This document shows positions 25,099 to 33,443 of a DNA stretch of 64,000 nucleotides, piece after piece; position 1 is the first letter of the stretch; every line of letters starts with the position of its first letter. The position numbers and the translations under genes are program-made. The DNA comes from Bryobacterales bacterium. GTDB lineage: Bacteria; Acidobacteriota; Terriglobia; Bryobacterales; Bryobacteraceae. The DNA lies in NCBI GenBank assembly GCA_003164035.1, contig PLRS01000159.1, positions 1 through 64,000 of the forward strand, written 5' to 3'. The notes under the pieces are model-generated. The model saw only the letters and a list, made by a program, of their open reading frames with translations, was not told the DNA's origin and searched no databases.

Positions 25099-26398
25099 GG
25101 GCGGGTTGTGCCTCCGAATCCGGCGCGGCTTGGGTCGCGCGCCGTCCTATGGGGATAAAGCGGGATAGAATAAGAGCGGGCACCGAGGAAATCAGAACCC
25201 ATACGAAGAATTTTCGATAGCCGATCGCCATTTGGATTTTACCGCTTACCGCTCCCGGAATCATGAGTCCCAGGTTCATCAGCGAATTGGCGAACGCGTA
25301 GTGGGCCGTCTGGTAATTGCCGGGTGCGATTTCCTGCATCATGAGGAGCATGACGCCGACAAAGCCAAAGCCATAGCCAAACATTTCGACACTCATCGCC
25401 GACGCCACCAACACCGGATTGGTGGGCAACGCCGCGCTCAGGTAGACGTAGGCCAAGTTGGGGAAGTTCATGGCACAGATCAGCGGCAGCAGGGCGCGCC
25501 GCAGACCGAGCCACGATGTGAAATATCCGCCCAGGACCGTGCCCGCCAGAAACGCCAGCGTGCCGAAAGTGCCGTAAATAGTGCCGAACTGGTCCATGGA
25601 AAGACCGAGGCCGCCGACGGAGCGTTTATCCACCAGGAAGAGCGGCCCGATAGTGACCACCTGGCCCTCCCCGGCACGGTAGAGCAGGATGAACAGCAAC
25701 AGCCAATAGATATTCGGCTTGCGGAAAAAGCTGACGAGCACGTCCCGGAAAGTAGCGGCGATTTGGCGAAGGCTGCCGGAATGGCGGGCCGCGCCTCCGC
25801 TGGGCAGAACGCGGCCGTGATACACGCTGAGTGCCACCAGAATCAGCCCCATGCTGGCGAAAATGACCATCCACGCGTGGGGCACATCCATGCGTGCTTC
25901 CAGGTACCCGGCCAGGACGATCAGGCCGCCTTGGGAGAACAGGCGCGCCACGCTGTAAAAGCCGCTCTGCCATCCGGCGTAGGCGGCCTGCTCCTTGCTG
26001 CGTAGGCTGGCGATGTAGAGGCCGTCGGCGGCGATGTCGTGAGTGGAGGAACAGAAGGCCACCACCGCGAACAGGCCGATCGTGTATAGGAAATATCCGG
26101 GCAGGGGCAGGCAGAGAGCGATCAGGCCGAGGCTGATGCCGCCCACGAACTGCAGCAGGACCACGAAATACTTCTTGGTCTTGAACATCTCGAGCAGCGG
26201 GCTCCACAGCGGCTTCAGCGACCAGGGAAGCAACAGCAGTTTGGTGTAGAGCGCGATGACGTCGTTGCCTAAGCCAAGCCGTTTGTATAGGATGCCGGCG
26301 ATTAAGGAGACGGCGAAAAAGGGAACTCCTTCCGCGAAATAGAGCGTCGGCACCCATGCGTAGGGAGGAGTGCGGCGGGGATTTTCCGGTTCGGTCAT
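25091..26398 (-). CDS. AmpG-like MFS transporter
   Basis: This 435-residue membrane protein has 12 predicted membrane segments and the AmpG/SLC33-type N-terminus WVPTLYFAEGVPFFAV, the block SSTHDIAADGLYI and FGYGFGFVGVMLLMMQEIAPG. AmpG imports GlcNAc-anhydroMurNAc muropeptides; relatives import other amino-sugar oligomers. As first gene of an operon with chitobiose phosphorylase, it is a reasonable importer of chitobiose or a related disaccharide. The ATG at 26398 is about 440 bases from the divergent TonB receptor gene, and the inverted repeats at 26438 and 26622 lie between. Confidence 0.87.
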   Translation of the reverse strand: MTEPENPRRTPPYAWVPTLYFAEGVPFFAVSLIAGILYKRLGLGNDVIALYTKLLLLPWSLKPLWSPLLEMFKTKKYFVVLLQFVGGISLGLIALCLPLPGYFLYTIGLFAVVAFCSSTHDIAADGLYIASLRSKEQAAYAGWQSGFYSVARLFSQGGLIVLAGYLEARMDVPHAWMVIFASMGLILVALSVYHGRVLPSGGAARHSGSLRQIAATFRDVLVSFFRKPNIYWLLLFILLYRAGEGQVVTIGPLFLVDKRSVGGLGLSMDQFGTIYGTFGTLAFLAGTVLGGYFTSWLGLRRALLPLICAMNFPNLAYVYLSAALPTNPVLVASAMSVEMFGYGFGFVGVMLLMMQEIAPGNYQTAHYAFANSLMNLGLMIPGAVSGKIQMAIGYRKFFVWVLISSVPALILSRFIPIGRRATQAAPDSEAQPARV

Positions 26399-26840
26399 GG
26401 CGCTGGGCTACGGCAAGCCTAAGCCAGTGGGCGAAATATGTCCAGTTCACAACGGTTGCGGCCATGTTTGTGTGCGGTCCCGAACAGACGTAAAGCGCGA
26501 GCGCGGGGCCCAGGGTCGATTGCGGGGGGCTCCCATCGGCGTCGGAGCTGTTTCGAGGTCGCCCCACTATCCGATTGAATTCAGGCACGTTCGCTGGCGT
26601 AACGAACCTGTCGTAACCATACCGCAACCGTTGTGAACTGGACATTCCCCGGCTAAGGGCCCAGTATGACCGAGACGTTGTTTCATTGGGCAAACAGCGC
26701 CTGGCGGAAGCCGACCTTCAGCCAGGCTGCCGATTTGAGTAGGGGGTTAGCGGGTATGTGAGCTGCAATACAGCAATCCGCCCGCTGCAATTAGAGGCCG
26801 GAGAGGCTCGCGCTTCTCCTTAACGACAGGAGATTATCTC
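26399..26840. other. divergent promoter region between chitobiose operon and TonB receptor
   Basis: This 442-base region has no gene I can support. It contains the perfect 24-bp inverted repeats at 26438-26461 and 26622-26645 and, at the right end, an AGGAGA ribosome site for the receptor. Promoters for both directions must lie here. Confidence 0.6.
26438..26645. promoter_or_regulatory. pair of perfect 24-bp inverted repeats, 160 bases apart
   Basis: The left arm starts ATGTCCAGTTCACAACGGTT and ends GCGG (26438-26461). The right arm is its exact reverse complement (26622-26645). Each arm contains the small palindrome CAAC-G/C-GTTG. The pair sits 40 bases from the AmpG-like start and about 195 bases from the receptor start, consistent with two operator sites able to loop. 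A MITE with terminal inverted repeats is the alternative; no transposase or obvious target duplication is seen. Confidence 0.6.
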
Positions 26841-29800
26841 GTGAAACTTCGAACGCTGTTACACAGTTGTAGAACGGTGGCTCTGGCCGGTGCGGTCTGC
26901 GCCCTGGCGGTCTCCGCATGGGGCCAACAGGTCACCGCGGCATTCACTGGCCAAGTCACCGACCCTTCGGGTGCCCCCGTGCCGGGAGCCCAAGTTACGG
27001 CTACCGATACGGATCGCGGAACCAAGTGGCCCACCAGCACCAACCAGGACGGTGAGTATAACCTTCCCCGCGTGCCGATAGGCACCTACGACGTGAAGGT
27101 GGAACACGAGGGCTTCCAGAAAGCCGTGGAGTCCCACGTTTCGCTGCAAATGAACCAGGTGGCCCGTCTGGATTTTCGACTCCAGGTTGGCAGCCTGTCG
27201 CAAACCGTGGAAGTCGCCGCTACCGAAGCGGTGCTCCAGACCCAGTCGACGCAACTGGGGCAAGTGATCGACGCCCGCACCAACGAGGACCTGCCTCTCG
27301 CATCGCGAAATTACGTACAATTGACCCTGCTCGCCGCGGGCAGCATCCATCCCGATCCATCCAGCTTCCAAGGACAGACCACCGCCAGCAGCGGACGCCC
27401 GAACGTGAACGGGAACCGCGAACAGGCCAACAACTTCATACTCGACGGTCTGGACAACAACCAGGTTTCCGATAACCTGGTCGGTTACGCGCCCAGCGTG
27501 GACGCCATCCAGGAATTCAACGAAATCACCAACAACGCGCCCGCCGAGTTCGGCAATTTCATGGGTGCCATCGTCAGCGCCACCATCAAGTCCGGCACCA
27601 ACAAGTTCCACGGCAGCGCCTTCGAGTTTTTCCGCAACGACCAGTTGAACGCCAACACGTGGTCGAACAACTTCGAGGGCGCCCAGCGTTCGGCAATCCG
27701 CTGGAATAATTTCGGCGCAACCCTGGGTGGGCCGATCAAGAAGGACAAGCTGTTCTTCTTCGTCGACTACCAGGGGTCGCGCGACGATACACCGACCAGC
27801 GTCTCCACCACCACGGTGTTCACCGCGGCCGAGCGCAACGGCGACTTTTCCCAGCTCCTGCCGACGACAGTGCTCTATAACCCCTTTTCGTCGTCCACCG
27901 CCGCCAACCGCGCTGTATTTCCCGGGAATATCGTTCCCACGTCGTTGCTTAGCCCCATCGCTTTGGCGATCGTGACATCGAAATACTATCCGGCGCCCAC
28001 CAACGGCAACCTGCTGAACAATTTTCAGTACGGCGCGAACAGCACCAACAACACCGACCAGGGCGACGCCAAGGTCGACTATAACATCTCCGAAAAGGAC
28101 CGCTTTTTCGCGCGCTACTCCCAAAGCCGGTTCGACAACCCCAACGACAATACTTTTCCGCTGAAGTACAACAGTTTCTCGACCGACCCCACCCACACCG
28201 GCGTGATGGATTGGACCCACACCTTCAGCCCGTCGCTGGTCAACGAAGCGCGCGCGGGCGTCAATTACGTTTTCGTGAACAACGGCGCCGCCGCCAACGG
28301 GCTTGCGAACTTCGGTCAGACCGTCGGTATCCCGGGCGTGCCGTCGGCCTTTCTCCCCTCCATTAATTTCAACGGACCGACCAATGCGGCCAGCTTCGGC
28401 ACCGCCGACAACTATGAACTGTTCGCCGACGCGGTCATTCACCTGGAAGACACGATCATCCTGACCAAGGGCGCGCACACGATGCACATTGGTTTCCAGG
28501 CGTACCGTTATCGCATGGATACGTTTTACTCCGGAAACAACGGCGAGGCCGGCACCATCCTGTTCAACGGCCAATATACGGCCGGGCCGGTCCCGGGAAC
28601 CAAAGCGGGCAACGGCAGCGGCACCTCCGAAGCCGACTTCCTGCTGGGCCTTCCCGACGAAATTCAGGGCGGCGTCAACGGCGGTACCTGGGGCCAGCGC
28701 TCGAATTCCCTGGCCGCGTTCTTCCAGGACGACTGGCGCGTCACTCCCAAGCTGACCCTCAACCTAGGGCTCCGCTGGGAATTGCATACGCCGTGGGACG
28801 AAGTCAAGAATCGCCAGGCGAATTTCAACCTCCTCACCGGCCAGGAGTACACCTCCGGACAGAGTTGCCCCTATAACAACTGCAACGCCCTCTACAACCA
28901 ATACAATGGCATTACCAACTTCCAGCCGCGCATTGGCTTCGCCTGGACTCCCGGCAGCGGCAAATTCGTGGTCCGCGCGGGTTATACCCTCTCGAACTAC
29001 CTGGAGGGAACCGGAACCAACCTGCGCCTGCCCATCAACCCGCCCTTTGCGGTGGAGCACGACGACCAATACACCGGAGCCGCGTACAATAATCTTCCCG
29101 GCTCGACGCTCGCCAATGGCTTCCTCCCCTTCACCAGCAATGCCGGGAACCAGTTCGCCAATGTTACCCTGCGCGTTTGGGATCCGAATATCCGTCCGGC
29201 GGTTTCCAATCAATGGAACCTTACGCTGCAGCAGCAAGTCACTTCGAGTATGACCGTCTCCGCAAGCTACGTGGGACAGCGCGCCACCCACCTGATGGTG
29301 CCCATGCCCTATTTCCAGAAAGTGTTGAACGCCAGCAACGATACCGTGTCGCCTACCGAATATCTGGCGGGTAACCCGACGTTGCAGTCTGAGATCGGGC
29401 AGATCTCCGGCACGGCTTCGATTGGCAACCAGGCCTACGACGCGCTGCAGTTTTCCCTGCAGAAGCGCCTGACCTCCGGCCTGCAATTCGTGCTCAACTA
29501 CACCTACTCCAAGTGCATGACGAACAATCTGGGCTACTACGGCCAGGGCGGACAGTCCGGTCAAAGCAATTGGTACTATCAGGACATCTACGATGCCAAG
29601 GCCGAATGGGGGCCATGCGACTATGACGCCACCCATAACTTTGTCACCAATGTCGTCTACGACCTCCCGTTTGGCCGCAATCGCATGTTCGGCAAGAATA
29701 TGAACAAAGGCCTCGACGCGGTTGTGGGCGGCTGGGAAGTGGGCGGTATCCTGAGCCTGCACACCGGCTTCCCGCTCACCGTCACCGGCAGCGACGCTTC

Positions 29801-30170
29801 CAATACCGGTTCCCGCGGCGCCCGGGCGGATTGCATCGCTCCCCCGGACGTCTTCGGCAAACAGAACTCGCCCTCGGGAGGCTATCAATGGTTCAATCCG
29901 GCCTCCTACACGCAAGCCGCCGCCTACACTTTCGGCAGTTGCGGCGTAGGCACTGTTCGCGGACCGGGCCTGGACGACTTCGATCTCAGTCTGTCGAAGA
30001 CCTTCAGCGTCACCGAACGGCACGGGTTCGATCTCCGCGCCGAATTCATTAACATGACGAATACGCCTATCTTGAATTCCCCGAATCACGGCATTGGGCC
30101 CACCCTCGGGCTGCTCAACAGCTCGCAGGGAGCACGCAACGTACAAATCGCAGTGAAGTACCACTTCTGA
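26841..30170 (+). CDS. TonB-dependent receptor, Oar-like with carboxypeptidase-regulatory domain
   Basis: The 1109-residue outer-membrane protein starts at GTG 26841 with AGGAGA 8 bases upstream. It has a signal peptide (about 1-29), a carboxypeptidase-regulatory-like beta sandwich (about 32-110, TGQVTDPSGAPVPGAQV), a plug domain (about 115-230, LASRNYVQLTLLAAG, ILDGLDNNQVSDN), and a 22-strand barrel with KFHGSAFEFFRND and a C-terminal aromatic VKYHF. Such receptors take up carbohydrate oligomers in Acidobacteriota. Its position opposite the chitobiose operon across shared inverted repeats suggests uptake of chitin- or peptidoglycan-derived oligomers, an inference from context. Confidence 0.93.
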   Translation: MKLRTLLHSCRTVALAGAVCALAVSAWGQQVTAAFTGQVTDPSGAPVPGAQVTATDTDRGTKWPTSTNQDGEYNLPRVPIGTYDVKVEHEGFQKAVESHVSLQMNQVARLDFRLQVGSLSQTVEVAATEAVLQTQSTQLGQVIDARTNEDLPLASRNYVQLTLLAAGSIHPDPSSFQGQTTASSGRPNVNGNREQANNFILDGLDNNQVSDNLVGYAPSVDAIQEFNEITNNAPAEFGNFMGAIVSATIKSGTNKFHGSAFEFFRNDQLNANTWSNNFEGAQRSAIRWNNFGATLGGPIKKDKLFFFVDYQGSRDDTPTSVSTTTVFTAAERNGDFSQLLPTTVLYNPFSSSTAANRAVFPGNIVPTSLLSPIALAIVTSKYYPAPTNGNLLNNFQYGANSTNNTDQGDAKVDYNISEKDRFFARYSQSRFDNPNDNTFPLKYNSFSTDPTHTGVMDWTHTFSPSLVNEARAGVNYVFVNNGAAANGLANFGQTVGIPGVPSAFLPSINFNGPTNAASFGTADNYELFADAVIHLEDTIILTKGAHTMHIGFQAYRYRMDTFYSGNNGEAGTILFNGQYTAGPVPGTKAGNGSGTSEADFLLGLPDEIQGGVNGGTWGQRSNSLAAFFQDDWRVTPKLTLNLGLRWELHTPWDEVKNRQANFNLLTGQEYTSGQSCPYNNCNALYNQYNGITNFQPRIGFAWTPGSGKFVVRAGYTLSNYLEGTGTNLRLPINPPFAVEHDDQYTGAAYNNLPGSTLANGFLPFTSNAGNQFANVTLRVWDPNIRPAVSNQWNLTLQQQVTSSMTVSASYVGQRATHLMVPMPYFQKVLNASNDTVSPTEYLAGNPTLQSEIGQISGTASIGNQAYDALQFSLQKRLTSGLQFVLNYTYSKCMTNNLGYYGQGGQSGQSNWYYQDIYDAKAEWGPCDYDATHNFVTNVVYDLPFGRNRMFGKNMNKGLDAVVGGWEVGGILSLHTGFPLTVTGSDASNTGSRGARADCIAPPDVFGKQNSPSGGYQWFNPASYTQAAAYTFGSCGVGTVRGPGLDDFDLSLSKTFSVTERHGFDLRAEFINMTNTPILNSPNHGIGPTLGLLNSSQGARNVQIAVKYHF

Positions 30171-30183
30171 GTTCCGCTTGGTT

Positions 30184-30210
30184 AGTAGGGCGGGCCACGA
30201 CCCGCCCTAC
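30184..30210 (+). terminator. strong hairpin after TonB receptor
   Basis: GTAGGGCGGG and CCCGCCCTAC pair perfectly around a short loop, starting 14 bases after the receptor stop. There is no T-run. It may act as a terminator or mRNA-stabilising hairpin, and its form is close to the GTGGGGCAGG hairpin repeats elsewhere in the window. Confidence 0.55.
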
Positions 30211-30250
30211 CGGCCAAGGACGCCATTTCGAAATCACGGCCATTCATTAA

Positions 30251-30309
30251 ACAACCGCTCCCTGGCGGTCGCGCGCATTTCCGAGCCGCGACCGCCAGGG
30301 AGCGGTTGT
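30251..30309. repeat. palindromic dispersed repeat, family 1, copy D
   Basis: ACAACCGCTCCCTGGCGGTC and GACCGCCAGGGAGCGGTTGT-type arms (right arm reads CGACCGCCAGGGAGCGGTTG) enclose a short centre. It lies in the gap between convergent genes ending at 30170 and 30386. The 76 bases to 30386 hold no gene. Confidence 0.88.
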
Positions 30310-30385
30310 GTTTGTTAGTCACCATGCGTCACTGACGAGTTACCCGCGCCGGCGCAGGAGAGTTCGAACCAAGCGGGCACGGCCG

Positions 30386-33292
30386 TCAGAAAGGTGGCTG
30401 CAATCGTTCCACGGTGCGCCCCGGACGGGCCCGTTTCCGCGGCGCCGCCGCCGCTTTCTTCTTAGCCGCTGGCTTCTTGCGGCTGGCGCCCAGGCTGGCT
30501 TCGAGCACGTGCTCCAACAGCTTTTTCTCTTCCGGCAACACCTGCTTGCCGAATTCCGGCGGACGCTCGGCCGCCAGGTCGCGCATCCGCCGCAGCCACT
30601 CCAGCGATTCCCGCGCGGGATGGTCCGGCATCGTCTTCAGCAGATCCAGTGTCTTGTCGAAGTCCGGAATCCGGCGGTAGCAGCGCAGTGCGTCGCTGGG
30701 GCTGCCGGTCTTCAGGAATTCGCCGGCCGCCAGCTCCAGTTCGCCCATTCCTTCGTGACACGCCGCGATCAGCTTGGCGTCCGGGTGAGCCATCTCGTGC
30801 ACCAGCCTGAGCGCTTCCCCGTAGTCGCGCATCTCGAGGTAACCGCGAATGGCTTTGTCGCGCAGCCGCGCGGTGCGCTCTTCCGCCTTGGCCGGCAGGA
30901 ACAGCCGGTAGAGTACCGGCAGGTCCAGGTAGACCATGGTCGGCACCTTATCCGCCTGCCCTTCCAGCAGCCGGATCCATTCGGCGGCACAGGGCTCTAA
31001 TTCGGCCGCCAGCCAGTTATCGACTTCCTTTTCCCCTCTTCGAATCGCCGATGCTACCGAATACACGGCGGCGGATCTGTCTTCGCTGAAATTGCGCGCC
31101 CACAACCCCACGATTCCGAGCAGATCCGCCAGCCCTTGCCGTCCGGCACGTTCGGCCGCGCCCGACGCTTCGCCGAACAGGTTCATCGGCCCCAACTCCA
31201 TCGGCAGATTCACGCGCCGCAGGCCCAGGTGCAATGCTACCCGGCAAAGCGTCAGGTAGGCCGATTTGCGAGCCTCCGGATCGCTCACGGAGAACTTGCC
31301 GCCTTCCTCCCCCAGCAGCGCCACGGCCTGCTGCGCGCGCGACCACGCCAGCACCGGCCGAACGTCCAGCAACTGCCGCGCGTCGCTCTCGCACAGCCGG
31401 ACGCGCTCCTCCACGTCCAGCGCCTCTTCTTCCAGGCACTTCAACAGCCCCGCGGGGACCAGTGGATACGGGCGCTCGTCGAACGTGAGCATCGCTTCCG
31501 CCGCTGTCCGCGCCCCGTCCGATGGGCTCACTTCCAGCCAGTACAGTCTCTCCGCCGGCCGGCTCAGCGCCACCCGAAGCTGGTCGATGGCCAGCCGCTT
31601 GGTCAGGTCTTCCACCTCGATGCCGCGCCCGCGCTCGCGCGTGTTCGTCACCCGCTCAATGGCCCGGCCCGCGTCCAGCACGCACACCGATTGAAAATCC
31701 AGCCCCTTGGCCTCGAACGTGGTCAATATCCGCTCGCGCAGTTGCGGCGGCACGTATCCCGGAACATCGTCCCCCAACGCGATCACCGCCAGCCCCGCGC
31801 GCTCCGTCAACGCGGTCAGCAGTTCTTCCAGTTCCTCGCCCGGCCTGGCCACGCAATACACGAGCTGGTCGCCCGCATTGGCGTCGATATCCGCCACTCC
31901 GGCCCCGCCCGGCCGTTCGTGCTTGGAGATCGCCCCGTACAGGTCCCACACGCGGTTCACCAGCATGGCGATACGCCGCGGGCTGCGCAGATTCGTCTGC
32001 AGCTTGGTCTCGACCGGCGTGCCCAGCCGGTGATGGATGAGGTCTTGAAACCAGCCCCACTCGAAATCCGTGGGACGCACCGTCTGCGCTTCATCGCCCG
32101 CCACCAGGACCACCGGCTTATGAAGCGAGGCGGCCAGTTCCACCATCGCCAGAGCCTCGATGGGGGTCAGGTCCTGCGCTTCGTCGAGAGCGATGCAGTC
32201 GTACCCGGCGAATTCTCCCGCACCCTTCGCGCGGATGCGCTCCACCGCCTGCCAGGCCAGGTCCAACTCCGGGAAAAACTTCCGCTCGAGCGCCGCCGCG
32301 CCCCGCTTGCGCAGCGTTTCCGCCACCTCCACCACCGCTTCCGCCGCCGTCCGGCCCAGCGACCGCTCCCGCATCTCGCGGTATTGGCGCGCCGAAATCC
32401 GGCGGTCCGGAACCGCCGGGAACCGGCCTACCGCAAACGGCAGCGCCGCTCCGAACAGGTGGGCGTGCATCTCTTCGTATAACGCGCCCTTTTCGTTCAG
32501 CCAAGGCCCCAGAATCGAGGTCGAGAAGCCCGAAATCTCTTTGCAGAATGCCGCCCTCGTCTGTGGCACCGGCTGGAATGGCGCCTCGCTCCCCAGCACG
32601 TCCCGTAGAAATTGCGCGTAGGTCGACACGCGAAACTTCTTGTGCGCCGGAACGAACTTGTCGAAATGGTCCCGCGCCAGCGCCGCCAGTTCCGGCGAAT
32701 ACGTCACGTATAGAATGCGTTCGGTCCCGGCCACGTCCGCTGCGTGCCACAACGCCGTGGTCTTGCCGGATCCTGGAAATCCCTTCACGATGCGGATCTT
32801 CTGCCGCGCTTGCGCGAATCGCGCCTGGTTCTGCGTCCACGGCTCCGGCACGTAATCCGCGCGCCGCAAGTCCTGCACATCCACCCGCAGATAGCTCTCG
32901 CCGAGCGCGTGCGGGTTCAGCGGCCGGTGGTCGTCGTGATGGCGGATGTCGCGCAGGAAAATCGCACCCTCCGGCGCGGTTTCGAAATCCGCCGAGCCCT
33001 TCAGCGGCGCCGCCCCGCGAGGCGCCCACCACGCGTAAAAATGGCTGCCATGGCTGCCACCCAGCGGCGAGCGCCGCCAGCCGCGATTCTCGCCCTGCGT
33101 CGGTTTGTAATACTGGCGGCTCAGGTCCACCAGAAGCCGGTGCATCAGCAGCGCCGCGCGCCTTCCCACCGTGCTGGCGCGGTTCTGCTCCATTTTCTCC
33201 AGAAACTCCTGGTGGCAGAAGATGGGATTTCCCGGCCGCGCGGGCGGCAGGTCCTCGTAAAGCCGGGCTTGAACTTCGGGGCCGAGAGTCAT
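30386..33292 (-). CDS. SF1 (UvrD-like) helicase with novel N-terminus and repeat-rich C-terminus
   Basis: The 968-residue protein has complete SF1A motifs: Walker A GFPGSGKTT (171-179), Walker B IALDEAQDLT (DEAQD 370-374), VAGDEAQTV (III), QTNLRSPRRIA (IV), TTFEAKGLDFQSVCVLD (V) and RVALSRPAERLYWL (VI). An N-terminal 150-residue region with YYKPTQGENRGWRRSPLGGS and IFLRDIRHHDDHRPL is not part of UvrD/Rep. The C-terminal 300 residues are helical with TPR-like units (YLEMRDYGEALRLVHEMA) and end in a Lys/Ala/Arg-rich tail. It is a single-gene unit. Roles could be DNA repair or defence; the sequence does not decide. Confidence 0.85.
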   Translation of the reverse strand: MTLGPEVQARLYEDLPPARPGNPIFCHQEFLEKMEQNRASTVGRRAALLMHRLLVDLSRQYYKPTQGENRGWRRSPLGGSHGSHFYAWWAPRGAAPLKGSADFETAPEGAIFLRDIRHHDDHRPLNPHALGESYLRVDVQDLRRADYVPEPWTQNQARFAQARQKIRIVKGFPGSGKTTALWHAADVAGTERILYVTYSPELAALARDHFDKFVPAHKKFRVSTYAQFLRDVLGSEAPFQPVPQTRAAFCKEISGFSTSILGPWLNEKGALYEEMHAHLFGAALPFAVGRFPAVPDRRISARQYREMRERSLGRTAAEAVVEVAETLRKRGAAALERKFFPELDLAWQAVERIRAKGAGEFAGYDCIALDEAQDLTPIEALAMVELAASLHKPVVLVAGDEAQTVRPTDFEWGWFQDLIHHRLGTPVETKLQTNLRSPRRIAMLVNRVWDLYGAISKHERPGGAGVADIDANAGDQLVYCVARPGEELEELLTALTERAGLAVIALGDDVPGYVPPQLRERILTTFEAKGLDFQSVCVLDAGRAIERVTNTRERGRGIEVEDLTKRLAIDQLRVALSRPAERLYWLEVSPSDGARTAAEAMLTFDERPYPLVPAGLLKCLEEEALDVEERVRLCESDARQLLDVRPVLAWSRAQQAVALLGEEGGKFSVSDPEARKSAYLTLCRVALHLGLRRVNLPMELGPMNLFGEASGAAERAGRQGLADLLGIVGLWARNFSEDRSAAVYSVASAIRRGEKEVDNWLAAELEPCAAEWIRLLEGQADKVPTMVYLDLPVLYRLFLPAKAEERTARLRDKAIRGYLEMRDYGEALRLVHEMAHPDAKLIAACHEGMGELELAAGEFLKTGSPSDALRCYRRIPDFDKTLDLLKTMPDHPARESLEWLRRMRDLAAERPPEFGKQVLPEEKKLLEHVLEASLGASRKKPAAKKKAAAAPRKRARPGRTVERLQPPF

Positions 33293-33388
33293 CGGAAACT
33301 ACAGCATGGCACAACACCGCCCCGAGTGGCTGGGTACCTGCTTACCGATTTGGAGAGGCGAGAGAGGTGAGCTCACGCGGTGCCCCTT

Positions 33389-33413
33389 ACCGAGCCGCGA
33401 CAGCCAGGGAGTG
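33389..33413. repeat. family 1 repeat, single arm (copy E)
   Basis: ACCGAGCCGCGACAGCCAGG followed by GAGTG is one arm of the family with one mismatch and no partner. It lies in the 150-base gap between the helicase start and the GH30 gene stop. Confidence 0.7.
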
Positions 33414-33443
33414 CCCATGGGCCTGCGGCCAAATGAATGGCAA

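Noticed and set aside
30340-30385. tRNA-like GTTCGAACC sequence after the TonB receptor
   Set aside because: No acceptor or anticodon stems could be drawn around it.
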